38,541 nt of DNA from assembly GCA_902511425.1 (NCBI GenBank), contig CABXFE010000008.1, positions 1 to 38,541 of the forward strand, given 5' to 3'. Below are positions 1 to 8,868 of this stretch, piece after piece. The position numbers and the translations under genes are program-made. Within the stretch, counting starts at the first letter, position 1. Each line of letters starts with the position of its first letter. The notes under the pieces are model-generated. The model was not told the origin of the DNA. It saw nothing but the letters and a program-made list of their open reading frames with translations, and did no database searches. This stretch comes from an uncultured SAR86 cluster bacterium. Its GTDB lineage: Bacteria; Pseudomonadota; Gammaproteobacteria; Magnimaribacterales; D2472.

Positions 1-497
1 GAATCAACAACATATACGCATTCTGCTCCATAGGACTCCATTAATTTGGCCTGTTTTGCTAAGTTTGCTGGCGATGTCATATGTGACATCATCAAAAAAC
101 CAATGGTATCCATGCCTAATTCTCTTGCAAACTCTATGTGCTGCTTTGAAACATCTGCCTCGGTGCAGTGAGTTGCAACTCTGACCGATCTAACACCAAG
201 ATCCCATGCCCACTTAAGATCTTCTTTAATTGCAATTCCAGGCAAAATAAGAGTTGTAAGTTTTGCATGATTTAATTTCTCAGCAACTGCTCCAATCCAT
301 TCTTTATCTGTATGAGCTCCAAAGCCATAATTAAAAGAAGACCCAGATAAACCATCTCCATGAGCGACCTCAATGGCATCAACTTTAGCTTCATCTAATG
401 CTTTTGCAATCTCAATTACATGATCTAAACCATATTGATGTCTGATTGCGTGCATACCATCTCTCAGCGTGACATCTTGTATATAAAGCTTACTCAT
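1..497 (-). CDS. hsaF: 4-hydroxy-2-oxovalerate aldolase, partial (C-terminus off the left edge)
   Basis: This HMGL-like pyruvate aldolase cleaves 4-hydroxy-2-oxoacids to pyruvate and an aldehyde and works in a channelling complex with the acylating aldehyde dehydrogenase encoded just upstream. In a steroid pathway the substrate is 4-hydroxy-2-oxohexanoate and the aldehyde is propanal. The visible 165 residues start [20 protein letters not shown]. They include the TLRDG strand with metal-binding Asp13 and the His-rich segment after it, both typical of DmpG/BphI/HsaF. The ATG at 497 overlaps the hsaG stop in an ATGA, so the two are translationally coupled. About half of the protein is missing because the window ends. 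The hsa symbol rests on operon context; from sequence alone it could equally be dmpG, bphI or mhpE. Confidence 0.88.
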   Translation of the reverse strand, partial: MSKLYIQDVTLRDGMHAIRHQYGLDHVIEIAKALDEAKVDAIEVAHGDGLSGSSFNYGFGAHTDKEWIGAVAEKLNHAKLTTLILPGIAIKEDLKWAWDLGVRSVRVATHCTEADVSKQHIEFARELGMDTIGFLMMSHMTSPANLAKQAKLMESYGAECVYVVD

Positions 498-1417
498 GAG
501 TTAAGTTTAATTAATTCCTGTGCAGTTCCCATAGCTGCAGAAGTCATAATATCTAGATTCCCTGCATAAGTTGGCAAATAGTGTCCAGCACCCTCAACTT
601 CTAAGAAAATTGATGCCTTCAACCCCTCAAACTCTCCATAACCAGGAATAAGGCATGGGTTATTAGAGCCAAATCTTTCAAATTGAACTTCTTGCTTTAA
701 TCTATAGCCAGGCACATAAGACTGAACACGCTCTACCATTGCTTCAATGCTATCTTTAACTAACTGTTGATCAACAGGATCACACAAAGTAAAAACAGTA
801 TTTCTCATTAATAGAGGGGGCTCAGCAGGATTCAGCACTATAATTGCTTTGGCTCTGTCTGCCCCTCCAACTTTTTCAAGCCCTAGCTTAGTTGTTTGAG
901 TAAATTCATCGATATTCGCCCTTGTTCCTGGTCCAGCAGACTTTGAAGAAACAGATGCAACTATCTCAGCATATTTAACGCTAGAAACTTGATTAACCGC
1001 TGCGACCATTGGAATGGTAGCTTGGCCTCCACAGGTCACCATGTTTACATTCTTTTCTTTTAAATGTTCAGTTAAATTAACAACTGGGACGCAATATGGG
1101 CCTATTGCTGCTGGGGTAAGATCTATCATCTGCTTGCCATCATTGATAATTAAATCATGATGATTCTTGTGGGCACCAGCAGAAGTTGCATCAAAAAATA
1201 TTTCAGTATCATGATACTCATCCATTTCCATAAAACCCTGCAAGCCAGTTGATGAAATAGCAATATTATGAGATTTTGCCATTGCCAAACCTTCGGACTC
1301 AGGATCAATCCCAATCACTCCATTTAAAGATAATGATTGAGAGGTTTTAATAATTTTTAACATCAGATCTGTACCGATATTTCCAGATCCAATAATTGCA
1401 CATTTAACTTTGCTCAT
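494..1417 (-). CDS. hsaG: Acetaldehyde/propanal dehydrogenase, CoA-acylating
   Basis: This 307-residue enzyme oxidises acetaldehyde or propanal to acetyl-CoA or propanoyl-CoA with NAD+. It acts as partner of the pyruvate aldolase and takes the aldehyde directly from it. The N-terminal Rossmann motif GSGNIG (residues 10-15) and the catalytic Cys129 in [10 protein letters not shown] are visible, and the length fits the DmpF/BphJ/MhpF family. It lies 2 bases after hsaE and overlaps hsaF by 4 bases. In steroid degradation the aldehyde is propanal; I infer that from the operon, because the residues alone do not settle the chain length. Confidence 0.92.
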   Translation of the reverse strand: MSKVKCAIIGSGNIGTDLMLKIIKTSQSLSLNGVIGIDPESEGLAMAKSHNIAISSTGLQGFMEMDEYHDTEIFFDATSAGAHKNHHDLIINDGKQMIDLTPAAIGPYCVPVVNLTEHLKEKNVNMVTCGGQATIPMVAAVNQVSSVKYAEIVASVSSKSAGPGTRANIDEFTQTTKLGLEKVGGADRAKAIIVLNPAEPPLLMRNTVFTLCDPVDQQLVKDSIEAMVERVQSYVPGYRLKQEVQFERFGSNNPCLIPGYGEFEGLKASIFLEVEGAGHYLPTYAGNLDIMTSAAMGTAQELIKLNS

Positions 1418-1419
1418 AA

Positions 1420-2205
1420 TTAGATAAAATTAATTTCGCAGGTTCCAACACCCTTGAGCTCTAATGAAAAACTATCGCCAGCAATTGCTGGCTCTAAAGG
1501 AACTAAAGATCCTGATAAAATAAACTCACCTTTGAGTAATGGGATATCATATTCACCCAAAGTGTTAGCAAGCCATGCAACTGCTTCTGCTGGATGACCT
1601 TGAACCGCAGAACCTAAACCTGATGACAAAAATTCTCCATTCTTATGAACAACTACCTCCAACTCATCCATTGGAAACTTTTCAGGGGAAGATGATCCTT
1701 CTCCTAAAACAAAAATTCCACAAGATGCATTATCAGCAATAGTGTCTTGAATTTTAATTTTCCAATCATCAATTCTTGAGTCAACAATTTCAAAACATGG
1801 CACAATTTTGTCAGTTGCCAGAATGACATCTTCCTTTGTAATTCCCGGTCCTTGGATATCATCTTTTAAAATAAAAGCAATTTCAGCTTCTGCTCTGGGT
1901 TGAATTAAAGAATCTTTTATTGAGAAATTCGATTTATTTTTAACTTGCATATTGTCTGTTAAAAAACCAAAGTCTGGTTGGTTGACCCCAAGCATTTCTT
2001 GAACAACTGGGCTTGTAACACCGATTTTTTTTCCAATAACCTTTTCACCCTGGTCTTCTCTTAATGAAAGAAATTTTCGAGAAATTTGATAAGCATCATT
2101 GATATCTATCTCATCATATTGATCAGAAAGTGGCTGAACTGTTTCTTGATTTTTTAAAGCCAAAAATAGCTCTGAAGCTACATCATTTATAGTATTTAAA
2201 TTCAT
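1420..2205 (-). CDS. hsaE: 2-hydroxyhexa-2,4-dienoate / 2-hydroxypenta-2,4-dienoate hydratase
   Basis: This 261-residue protein of the fumarylacetoacetate hydrolase/MhpD fold adds water to 2-hydroxydienoates to give 4-hydroxy-2-oxoacids, the substrate of HsaF. The central segment [10 protein letters not shown] around residues 102-111 carries the two closely spaced metal-binding glutamates of MhpD-type hydratases. The KKIGVTS segment near residue 59 and the C-terminal [10 protein letters not shown] segment are also family-like. It sits 2 bases downstream of hsaD and 2 bases upstream of hsaG, in the order in which the intermediates flow. The C6 substrate preference is inferred from the neighbouring steroid genes. 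Confidence 0.9.
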   Translation of the reverse strand: MNLNTINDVASELFLALKNQETVQPLSDQYDEIDINDAYQISRKFLSLREDQGEKVIGKKIGVTSPVVQEMLGVNQPDFGFLTDNMQVKNKSNFSIKDSLIQPRAEAEIAFILKDDIQGPGITKEDVILATDKIVPCFEIVDSRIDDWKIKIQDTIADNASCGIFVLGEGSSSPEKFPMDELEVVVHKNGEFLSSGLGSAVQGHPAEAVAWLANTLGEYDIPLLKGEFILSGSLVPLEPAIAGDSFSLELKGVGTCEINFI

Positions 2206-2207
2206 AT

Positions 2208-3017
2208 TTAAGCTGATAGGAAATTAATACAGGCCTCATTAAAGATTTGCTCTTTCTCGATCATAACCCAATGTCCACACTGGCTAAAAAGCATGATCTG
2301 AGCATTTGGACATTTTTCACCAATCTTCATCGAGCCTGATACGGGAATAAATTGATCATTGATTCCCCAAAAAGCAAGGATAGGATGTTGAATTCTAGAG
2401 AGATCTTTTTCCATATTTGGAATAGTCATTGAAGCTAGAACTTGCGAATTCATTAATGGAAGTATTTCCATTCTGTCTGATACCATTTCATCAGAAATAA
2501 TTGAAGGGTCATATGGAAAAAGTGAAAGCAAGCCTTCTATTTTTTCTTGATTCATCTCTCCACCCAAGAAATCAGCAAGAAGTTTCTGTATGCCTGGCAT
2601 TTTGTTATAAGTATCTTGATCTTCGACACCACCAGGAGCCATAAGAATTAATTTCTCTACTCTTTTGGGATGACTCAAAGCTAGGCCTAAGGCCAGTGCC
2701 CCACCTAAACTGTTTCCAATTAATGAGAATGATTCAACCTTTAGCGCATCAAGGAGCTGGAGTATTTTACTATTAAAATAGTCCAGTGAATAAGTTTCAT
2801 CCTCTGGCTTGCTTGAAAAACCATATCCAGGAAGGTCAGGCAAAATAACTCTATATCCTGCTTCTTTCAAAGCTATAAAATTATTTTTGAAATTGGTATG
2901 CCCGGATGCACCAGTACCACTGCCATGCAATAAAACTACAACATCCCCATCTCCCTCGTCATAATAATGAAACTTAAAGTCGTTCTCGACTTCTAAATAC
3001 GAGCCTTGAGGAATCAT
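2208..3017 (-). CDS. hsaD: Meta-cleavage product hydrolase (DSHA/4,9-DSHA hydrolase type)
   Basis: This 269-residue alpha/beta hydrolase of the C-C bond hydrolase group cleaves the ring-fission product made by HsaC into a dienoate (to HsaE) and the C/D-ring acid HIP. The oxyanion-loop GSGTGASGHTNF (residues 32-43), nucleophile Ser103 in IGNSLGG, Asp221 in WGINDQF and His249 in CGHWVMIEK give a complete triad. The asparagine before the nucleophile and the tryptophan after the histidine are typical of BphD/HsaD enzymes. It follows the P450 gene and is 2 bases before hsaE. The assignment as HsaD rather than BphD or MhpC rests on hsaC and the ipd genes in the same operon. Confidence 0.88.
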   Translation of the reverse strand: MIPQGSYLEVENDFKFHYYDEGDGDVVVLLHGSGTGASGHTNFKNNFIALKEAGYRVILPDLPGYGFSSKPEDETYSLDYFNSKILQLLDALKVESFSLIGNSLGGALALGLALSHPKRVEKLILMAPGGVEDQDTYNKMPGIQKLLADFLGGEMNQEKIEGLLSLFPYDPSIISDEMVSDRMEILPLMNSQVLASMTIPNMEKDLSRIQHPILAFWGINDQFIPVSGSMKIGEKCPNAQIMLFSQCGHWVMIEKEQIFNEACINFLSA

Positions 3018-3021
3018 AGAG

Positions 3022-4371
3022 CTAAATCCTAGTTAGAGTTAGTGGCAAACCATCTATTGGCCTTGGCAGATGCACATGCATAAATGCAGGATCGTAATTT
3101 GATCTAAGATTCACTTTATAATTTTTCAGCAATCTAAATAAATACAGTTTTGCATTCATCATCGCAAAATGCATACCAATACATTTGTGCGCACCGCCAC
3201 CAAATGGCACATAGCTAAAACCATGGTTTTTATGTTCAGCTCTTTCTGGAGAAAATCTCATAGGATCAAATTCTAAAGGGTTTGACCACCATTCTTCCAT
3301 GCGGTGAGTAAATGGTGGGCTAAGCATAACAACAGTATTTGCAGGTATGTCATATCCAGCAACATTTACATCTCTGGTGGTTCGCCTATTTAAAATCATC
3401 ACTGATGGATAGAATCTCAACGTTTCTTGAAAAACGTATTCAGTCATGGTCATCTCCGCCATGTCTTCAAATGTAGGCATTTCATTGCTCACACTAAAAA
3501 TTTCATCCCTAACCTTTTCTTGCCATTGAGGATTTTTACCTAAGTAATAAAGAATGTTTGTCAGCGCACTTGTTGTGGTATCAAATGCTGCAAATAACAA
3601 AAATGCCATATGCCCATCAATATCTACATCTTCCAGATACTCATCATCCTCATCTTGAGCATTACAATATCTTGTAAACATATCTTGAGCATCAGAGCCC
3701 CTTCTTTTAGGAATATTTGAAATAAAAAACTGTCTAAGCTCTTCGCGAGCCTGCATAGATTTTCTAAATTTTAAAAATGGCAGATCATAGGGCAAGGGTG
3801 TTACCAGGCCCTCATTAATTGTTGAAAAAAGGTAGCTCAATCTTTGTGCTTCAGGACTTTTTTCATCTAAGCCTATAAACACTCTTGCAGCGACATCCAT
3901 TAATGTTTCTTGAATATTGTCATAGAATACAAACTCCTCTTCAACGGGAAGTGCTTGAATGCGTCGCTCTTGTATGGGAATTAACATATCCACATAGGAT
4001 TTAAGTGCATCAGTCTTAAAAGCTGGTTGAGATGCCCTTCTTGTTTTTTTATGTTTTTTGTCATCCCTGAGCAACATACCCTCAGGGTATAAGGTACCTA
4101 ACGAACTCGCATAACCGCCAGCAACACTAAAATTACCCTTGGGATCAAATAAAGCCGCCTCATTAAATTCTGGACCAAGACACATTAAAACTCTTTGATT
4201 GCGAACCATATCTAACCTAGAAACAGGGCCATATCTATCATAGTGCTTGTTGCACATTGCCAAAGTATCTTTGACTAACTCAACAGTCTTACCAAGAAAA
4301 GGCCAACCATATTGCCCTGGGAACATAGAAAGATCTCTATTATCAGGAGGTAATTTATCAATATATTCCAT
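3022..4371 (-). CDS. Cytochrome P450, steroid-operon associated
   Basis: This 449-residue soluble P450 has no N-terminal anchor. It shows the I-helix AAFDTTTSA (residues 261-269), the ExxR motif at Glu316-Arg319 and the heme loop FGGGAHKCIG with the thiolate Cys397. The N-terminus (LPPDNRDLSMFPGQYGWPFLG) looks more like CYP51/CYP120/CYP26-type enzymes than like the actinobacterial cholesterol side-chain oxidases CYP125 and CYP142; this is a visual judgement. It sits between an SDR and hsaD with gaps of about 4-11 bases, so it is co-expressed with the ring-degradation genes. A role in hydroxylating a sterol, bile acid or related terpenoid is plausible, but the substrate cannot be read from the sequence. 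No ferredoxin partner is encoded nearby. Confidence 0.9.
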   Translation of the reverse strand: MEYIDKLPPDNRDLSMFPGQYGWPFLGKTVELVKDTLAMCNKHYDRYGPVSRLDMVRNQRVLMCLGPEFNEAALFDPKGNFSVAGGYASSLGTLYPEGMLLRDDKKHKKTRRASQPAFKTDALKSYVDMLIPIQERRIQALPVEEEFVFYDNIQETLMDVAARVFIGLDEKSPEAQRLSYLFSTINEGLVTPLPYDLPFLKFRKSMQAREELRQFFISNIPKRRGSDAQDMFTRYCNAQDEDDEYLEDVDIDGHMAFLLFAAFDTTTSALTNILYYLGKNPQWQEKVRDEIFSVSNEMPTFEDMAEMTMTEYVFQETLRFYPSVMILNRRTTRDVNVAGYDIPANTVVMLSPPFTHRMEEWWSNPLEFDPMRFSPERAEHKNHGFSYVPFGGGAHKCIGMHFAMMNAKLYLFRLLKNYKVNLRSNYDPAFMHVHLPRPIDGLPLTLTRI

Positions 4372-4382
4372 GGTCTATTTTA

Positions 4383-5156
4383 TTATGAGTTTTTTTGGAC
4401 TAATTTCCACCAATAATTTGGAAAAAATCTTCTTATCCTGGTGGCGTAAACAGCTTCTTTTGAGGGATAACAAATAATTTTATCAGTCATTAAGTCTTTT
4501 TCGATTTGATCAACCACCTCCTCTGGATCACAAAGCATCCCTTTTTTCACTGCAGTATTAATTGCATCAGGCGCATCAGTCTCATCAACAAATCTCATCA
4601 AGGGAGTATCGGTTTGAGCTGGACAAACTACCATGACTCTAATATTTGTATCTTTAACCTCTTTAGCCAAGATTTCACCAAATATATTTACAGCTGCTTT
4701 AGAAGCGCAATAAGCGGACATGTTTTCGAGAGGACACATTCCTGCAATTGAGCCAAAAAGTATTATTTGCCCATGATTTTTTTCAAGCATTGATGGCAAA
4801 ACATTGCTCACAATGTTTACTGTACCCTCATAGTTAATTCTCATTAAATTATTTATTGAAGATGAGTCTAAATCTTGAATTCTTGCCATTGGCATTACTG
4901 CGCCTGCTTGGGTAACTCTATCAATTGAACCTACCTCTGATTGAACCTGCTGAACCATAGTCTTGACAGCATTTGAATCTGATAAATCACATGGAAAAAT
5001 AGAAATGTTGTTTGATTCTTGCTTAAGGTCATTTAAACCTTCTTCATTTACATCTACAGCTGCAACATGCACACCTTCAGCAGCTAGCCTTTTAGAGGAT
5101 ATTCTGCCCATGCCACTTGCAGCTCCTGTTACCAATGCAACTTTTAAATCATTCAT
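4383..5156 (-). CDS. SDR-family oxidoreductase (possible hydroxysteroid dehydrogenase)
   Basis: This 257-residue classical short-chain dehydrogenase has the cofactor motif TGAASGMG (residues 10-17), Asp35 after the second beta strand (which favours NAD), and Ser136, Tyr149 and Lys153 in the order of the catalytic triad (YCASK). The usual NNAG motif reads TQAGA (residues 82-86), so the catalytic/structural asparagine is replaced, which is unusual. It lies 11 bases upstream of the P450 and 33 bases downstream of the EthD-like gene. Oxidation of a hydroxyl on the steroid or of the P450 product is an inference from context only. Confidence 0.85.
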   Translation of the reverse strand: MNDLKVALVTGAASGMGRISSKRLAAEGVHVAAVDVNEEGLNDLKQESNNISIFPCDLSDSNAVKTMVQQVQSEVGSIDRVTQAGAVMPMARIQDLDSSSINNLMRINYEGTVNIVSNVLPSMLEKNHGQIILFGSIAGMCPLENMSAYCASKAAVNIFGEILAKEVKDTNIRVMVVCPAQTDTPLMRFVDETDAPDAINTAVKKGMLCDPEEVVDQIEKDLMTDKIICYPSKEAVYATRIRRFFPNYWWKLVQKNS

Positions 5157-5189
5157 ATTATCTCCCTCTATCTTAATTTCTTTATACTC

Positions 5190-5882
5190 TTAAATTATTC
5201 TATACCTACTTGTGGGAATTACCTCAATCTTTTTAAAGTCTATAAATTTCTCGCAACTATCCATCATAATTTGCGCATGTTTTGCCAATAGCTCTGGATT
5301 ATTTTTGGCATCATAAAAAACCTCCGGATCTGACATGGCCTCAGACGGAAAGCACTCCTCAATAATGGCAATAAATGAAGGAGATGCTTTCTGCAAAGGT
5401 CTTACAACTGTATTTTGAACATAAATAAAATTAGATTGAGTTTGAATGGCAATGTTTGTGTGATGATTGGTCCAGTGATCAAACCAGTCATATGTAGACA
5501 TTGATTCTGGCTTCTCTAAAAAAACAACTTGTGAAAACCCTTCTGATCTTGATCCCAAAGGACTTTTTTTGAAGCTGTCTAAAATGATTGATTCACTAAC
5601 AACAAAGCCATGGATTTTATTTGTAATTTTTTTTAAATGACTTTCAAGTGTATCGGCTAAAAAATAACTTTTTACTTTTATGAATATTACTGCATTTGGT
5701 GCGGGTGGATAGTTTGATTGTGCCAAATTATTTGCTGGCAAAACATCGGCATCAGCAATATTAATCTGTAATTCTGAAACTAACTCGCCAATATCTTTGC
5801 TGAGGTTCTTAAGAAGTAATTCTTTAAAAGTTTCTAGACTATCATCATCTTTTTTCCAAAGCTGATAGGCTAGTTTTTCCAT
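5190..5882 (-). CDS. EthD-domain-like protein
   Basis: This 230-residue protein resembles EthD/ferredoxin-like dimeric alpha-beta barrel proteins. The second half has the family-like block IIEECFPSEAMSDPEVFYDA, then a helix ending MMDSCEKFIDF. The first half has a related strand-helix arrangement, including the MSTYDWFDHWTNHH segment around residues 130-143, so it may be a two-domain member. EthD-like proteins occur in operons for P450 or sterol/ether breakdown and their biochemical role is mostly unclear. It is flanked without a gap by ipdF (stop and start adjacent), which supports co-translation. No catalytic residues can be assigned. Confidence 0.7.
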   Translation of the reverse strand: MEKLAYQLWKKDDDSLETFKELLLKNLSKDIGELVSELQINIADADVLPANNLAQSNYPPAPNAVIFIKVKSYFLADTLESHLKKITNKIHGFVVSESIILDSFKKSPLGSRSEGFSQVVFLEKPESMSTYDWFDHWTNHHTNIAIQTQSNFIYVQNTVVRPLQKASPSFIAIIEECFPSEAMSDPEVFYDAKNNPELLAKHAQIMMDSCEKFIDFKKIEVIPTSRYRII

Positions 5883-6665
5883 CTATGCCCTTTGAGATGA
5901 TGCAGATATCACCTCACCAGTCATATATGAAGAGAGATCAGATGCCAGGAACAAAATAATGTTTGCTATTTCCCAAGGTTCAGCCCCTCTTCCAAAAGCT
6001 TCTTTGGATTCTAATTCAGCTATCAATTCATCTGAACTAGTCTTTGACAGATGTGGATTCATGGCAAGGCTTGGTGCAACTGCATTGATCCTAATTCCAT
6101 GATTTACTGTTTCCAAGGCAACGCATCTTGTTAAAGCCATTACTCCAGCCTTTGCAGCAGCATAATGAGATTGACCTGCTTGCGCTCTCCAACCCAATAC
6201 AGACGCATTATTAACAATTACTCCTTGAGATTCTTTAAGCACGGGAATAGCGGCTCTCATAATTTTCATGGCACCGTTAAGGGTAACGTTCATAACAAGA
6301 TCCCATGCTTCATTGCTCATATTTTCTAATAAAGATTCTCCGCCCAGCCCAGCATTATTAATTACACCATTTAAATTTGAGTAATAACTAAGCGCGTCTT
6401 TAAACATTGCTTCTATCTCTTTATCATTCGTAACATTGCAAAGACATCCATTGACTTCACCCTTATTCATTAAACGCAAATTATCTATTGCCTCATCTAA
6501 CCTGCCCTGATGAACATCAGAAATAAAAATATTAGCGCCTTCCTCAAGAAATCGCTTCGCGGTAGAAAAGCCAATTCCAGAGCCAGCTGCGGCGGTGATT
6601 AAGATATTTTGATCTTTAAAAAGATTTCTTCCCTCAGGATATTGAGGATTCATTAAATTATTCAT
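5883..6665 (-). CDS. ipdF: 5-OH-HIC-CoA dehydrogenase-like SDR
   Basis: This 260-residue SDR closely resembles mycobacterial IpdF (Rv3559c) as I remember it: the unusual nucleotide-binding motif TAAAGSGIG (residues 24-32), ISDVHQGRLDE, the block NNASVLGWRAQ with catalytic Ser155, Tyr168 and Lys172, and MTGEVISASSQ near the C-terminus. IpdF oxidises the 5-hydroxyl of 5-OH-HIC-CoA during C/D-ring breakdown. I chose the ATG at 6665 because it overlaps the fadA6 stop as ATGA; an in-frame TTG two codons earlier is less likely. Its place directly after fadA6 in a run of other ipd genes agrees with the call. Confidence 0.87.
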   Translation of the reverse strand: MNNLMNPQYPEGRNLFKDQNILITAAAGSGIGFSTAKRFLEEGANIFISDVHQGRLDEAIDNLRLMNKGEVNGCLCNVTNDKEIEAMFKDALSYYSNLNGVINNAGLGGESLLENMSNEAWDLVMNVTLNGAMKIMRAAIPVLKESQGVIVNNASVLGWRAQAGQSHYAAAKAGVMALTRCVALETVNHGIRINAVAPSLAMNPHLSKTSSDELIAELESKEAFGRGAEPWEIANIILFLASDLSSYMTGEVISASSQRA

Positions 6666-7816
6666 GAGCAATTCTCTAAAATCGTAACATTTGCCTGACC
6701 CCCACCCTCACACATTGTTTGAAGACCATATTTAATATTGTTTCTTTTCATATTATGAACCAAGGTAGTCATCAATCGTGCGCCGGTTGCTCCCAGTGGA
6801 TGACCAAGAGCAATTGCTCCTCCATTTATATTAATTTGATCCATCGGGTACTCCATTTCTTTCTGCCAAGCCATAGCAACAGATGCAAAGGCTTCATTTA
6901 TTTCAACCAAACCAATTTCATTTAATTGGATTCCTGACTTTTTAACTGCATATTCTGTTGCAGGCATAGGCGCGGTAAGCATCCATATTGGATCATCGGC
7001 TCTAACACTTATATGCGCTATTCTGGCTAAGGGAGAAAGGTTATGCTCTTTAAGAATTTTTTCTGAAACAATCAAAATAGCTGAAGATGCATCCGCATTC
7101 TGCGAAGAAATAGCGGCTGTAATATCATGACCATCAATCAGAGGATTTAAAGAGGCCATTTTTTCCAATGAAGTTTCTGCTCTGGGAGTCTCATCAGTAT
7201 TAAATCCTTCAACTGAAATAATTTCCTCTTTAAACAAGCCTTTCTCAATAGCGCTCATGGCTTTTTGATGACTTTGGTATGCATAGTTTTCCATCTCTAA
7301 TCTAGATATATTCCATTTTTCTGCAATCATCTGCGCAGAATTAAACTGACTTACCTCTTTATTACCATAGCGATTGACCCAGCCTTTTGATCCAGAAAAT
7401 GGATCGGCAAAACCAAGCGCCTGTCCTGCAATCATTGCATAAGATATAGGGATCAGGTTCATGTTTTGAACGCCTCCAGCGACAACTACATCAGAGGTAC
7501 CAGACATAATCGCTTGAGCAGCAAAATGAACAGCTTGTTGGGATGAGCCGCATTGACGATCAACAGTTGTTCCTGGAACATGCTCAGGAAGTCCTGCCGC
7601 CAACCAACAAGTTCTTGCTATGTCACCAGCTTGAGGTCCAACTGTATCAACGCAACCGAAAATTACATCCTCAACTAATCCTGGATCTAAATCTACTTGA
7701 TCAAAGGTTGCAGAAAGAACCACAGCTCCTAAATCAGCAGGATGCATATTTGATAAAGTGCCTTTCTTCCTGCCTATTGGTGTTCTCAGTGCGCTAACTA
7801 TGAATGCATCTTGCAT
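6662..7816 (-). CDS. fadA6: Thiolase of steroid C/D-ring breakdown
   Basis: This 384-residue thiolase has acyl-accepting Cys89 in DRQCGSSQQA, the GHP motif with His339, and Cys369 in CEGGGQAN, the complete thiolase active site. The stretch FGCVDTVGPQAGDIARTCWL (residues 53-72) and the region around Cys89 match mycobacterial FadA6 (Rv3556c) as I recall it. FadA6 is the thiolase assigned to steps after ring opening of the HIP-CoA skeleton. It overlaps ipdF by 4 bases and lies 11 bases after ipdE2. A general acetyl-CoA acetyltransferase is the alternative, but the neighbours make that less likely. Confidence 0.88.
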   Translation of the reverse strand: MQDAFIVSALRTPIGRKKGTLSNMHPADLGAVVLSATFDQVDLDPGLVEDVIFGCVDTVGPQAGDIARTCWLAAGLPEHVPGTTVDRQCGSSQQAVHFAAQAIMSGTSDVVVAGGVQNMNLIPISYAMIAGQALGFADPFSGSKGWVNRYGNKEVSQFNSAQMIAEKWNISRLEMENYAYQSHQKAMSAIEKGLFKEEIISVEGFNTDETPRAETSLEKMASLNPLIDGHDITAAISSQNADASSAILIVSEKILKEHNLSPLARIAHISVRADDPIWMLTAPMPATEYAVKKSGIQLNEIGLVEINEAFASVAMAWQKEMEYPMDQININGGAIALGHPLGATGARLMTTLVHNMKRNNIKYGLQTMCEGGGQANVTILENCS

Positions 7817-7827
7817 ACCTTATCCCC

Positions 7828-8865
7828 CTAAAAAGTATATAAAACACCAAGCTCTTCACTAGTGGAAGACAGTGTCTTAAAAATTAACTCTTGTTGCTTG
7901 TCTTCATTACCCCAACAGGCCATCATCGACCAGGCTTTTCTCATATATATATGAAGATCCATCTCCCATGTATAGCCCATTGCTCCATGAGCCTGAATGC
8001 TGTTTTTACATGCAAGTTCAGCAGCTTGAGCACACATAAGTTTTGCGTGAGCACAATGTAAAGCAGATTTAGGGTTGTTTTCAGACAAAGAATAAGCTGC
8101 CCTATATACAGCAGGTTTTGCAAACTCAATTTTAACCGCCACATCAGCCAGCATATGTTTGACAGCCTGAAAGGAACCAATTGGCTTCCCAAATTGAGTT
8201 CTATCTAAAACATAAATGGAGCTTAAATCTACCATTTTTTGAGCCAATCCAATTAACAAAGCAGCCGTCATTAACGAGCCTCTTGAAGAAACTGCAGAGT
8301 TAAGCTCATCAAAATTTTCAGAAGTAGAAATAGCATCATTCATTGAGCTTACTTTGAAGAGCTCTCTAGAAGGATCATTAGAGGATATGATTTCAAAATC
8401 CATATCCTCTTTTGCAATGAACTTACATTCAGAATTATCAAGCAAAATAAGTCCAGCTGCATCTTTTAAAAATAGAGGATTCGGGGCTAAAGGATGCGCA
8501 AGAGCAATGTATTGAGTGCCATCATTGTAATTTCTTTCAACAGCTTCAGTAACATTTTTAGGCAGAAAAGGAATTACATCGTTTACTAAAAAAATTTGCT
8601 CTGCAACTGGTTCAGGCAGTCCTGCATAGCCCATTTCTTCGACCATCAAAGCTAATGTGACTTGATCCATGCCTAGGCCACCTTTTTCTTCAGGAAGATT
8701 TGAGCTCAAGACTCCTAACTCAATTAAATTTTTCCATCGCTCTAAATTAAAAGATTTATTTTTTTGCCAGCCATCTCTGATTGAAGCGGGAGCACATTCT
8801 TCAGCTAAAAAAGATTTGATAGCATCCTTAAATTGGATTTGCTCTTCTGTAAAAATAAAGTTCAT
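7828..8865 (-). CDS. ipdE2: Acyl-CoA dehydrogenase small subunit (FadE33/IpdE2-like)
   Basis: This 345-residue acyl-CoA dehydrogenase is shorter and more divergent than ordinary members. It has an N-terminal helical domain with the NLPEEKGGLGMD segment, and a C-terminal helical domain with DRTQFGKPIGSFQAVKHMLAD and QAHGAMGYTWEMDLHIYMRKA. Steroid-degrading bacteria carry paired FadE genes whose products form alpha2beta2 heterotetramers sharing FAD sites. IpdE1-IpdE2 dehydrogenates the propionyl side chain of 5-OH-HIP-CoA. The gene lies 3 bases after a FadE30/IpdE1-like gene, the expected partner. The middle FAD-binding part is shortened, as expected for the minor subunit. FadE31 or FadE32-type subunits are alternatives. 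Confidence 0.82.
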   Translation of the reverse strand: MNFIFTEEQIQFKDAIKSFLAEECAPASIRDGWQKNKSFNLERWKNLIELGVLSSNLPEEKGGLGMDQVTLALMVEEMGYAGLPEPVAEQIFLVNDVIPFLPKNVTEAVERNYNDGTQYIALAHPLAPNPLFLKDAAGLILLDNSECKFIAKEDMDFEIISSNDPSRELFKVSSMNDAISTSENFDELNSAVSSRGSLMTAALLIGLAQKMVDLSSIYVLDRTQFGKPIGSFQAVKHMLADVAVKIEFAKPAVYRAAYSLSENNPKSALHCAHAKLMCAQAAELACKNSIQAHGAMGYTWEMDLHIYMRKAWSMMACWGNEDKQQELIFKTLSSTSEELGVLYTF

Positions 8866-8868
8866 TTT

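Noticed and set aside
4247-4477. Plus-strand open frame at the P450/SDR junction
   Set aside because: It lies antisense to two well-supported genes and has no ribosome-binding site or recognisable protein pattern.
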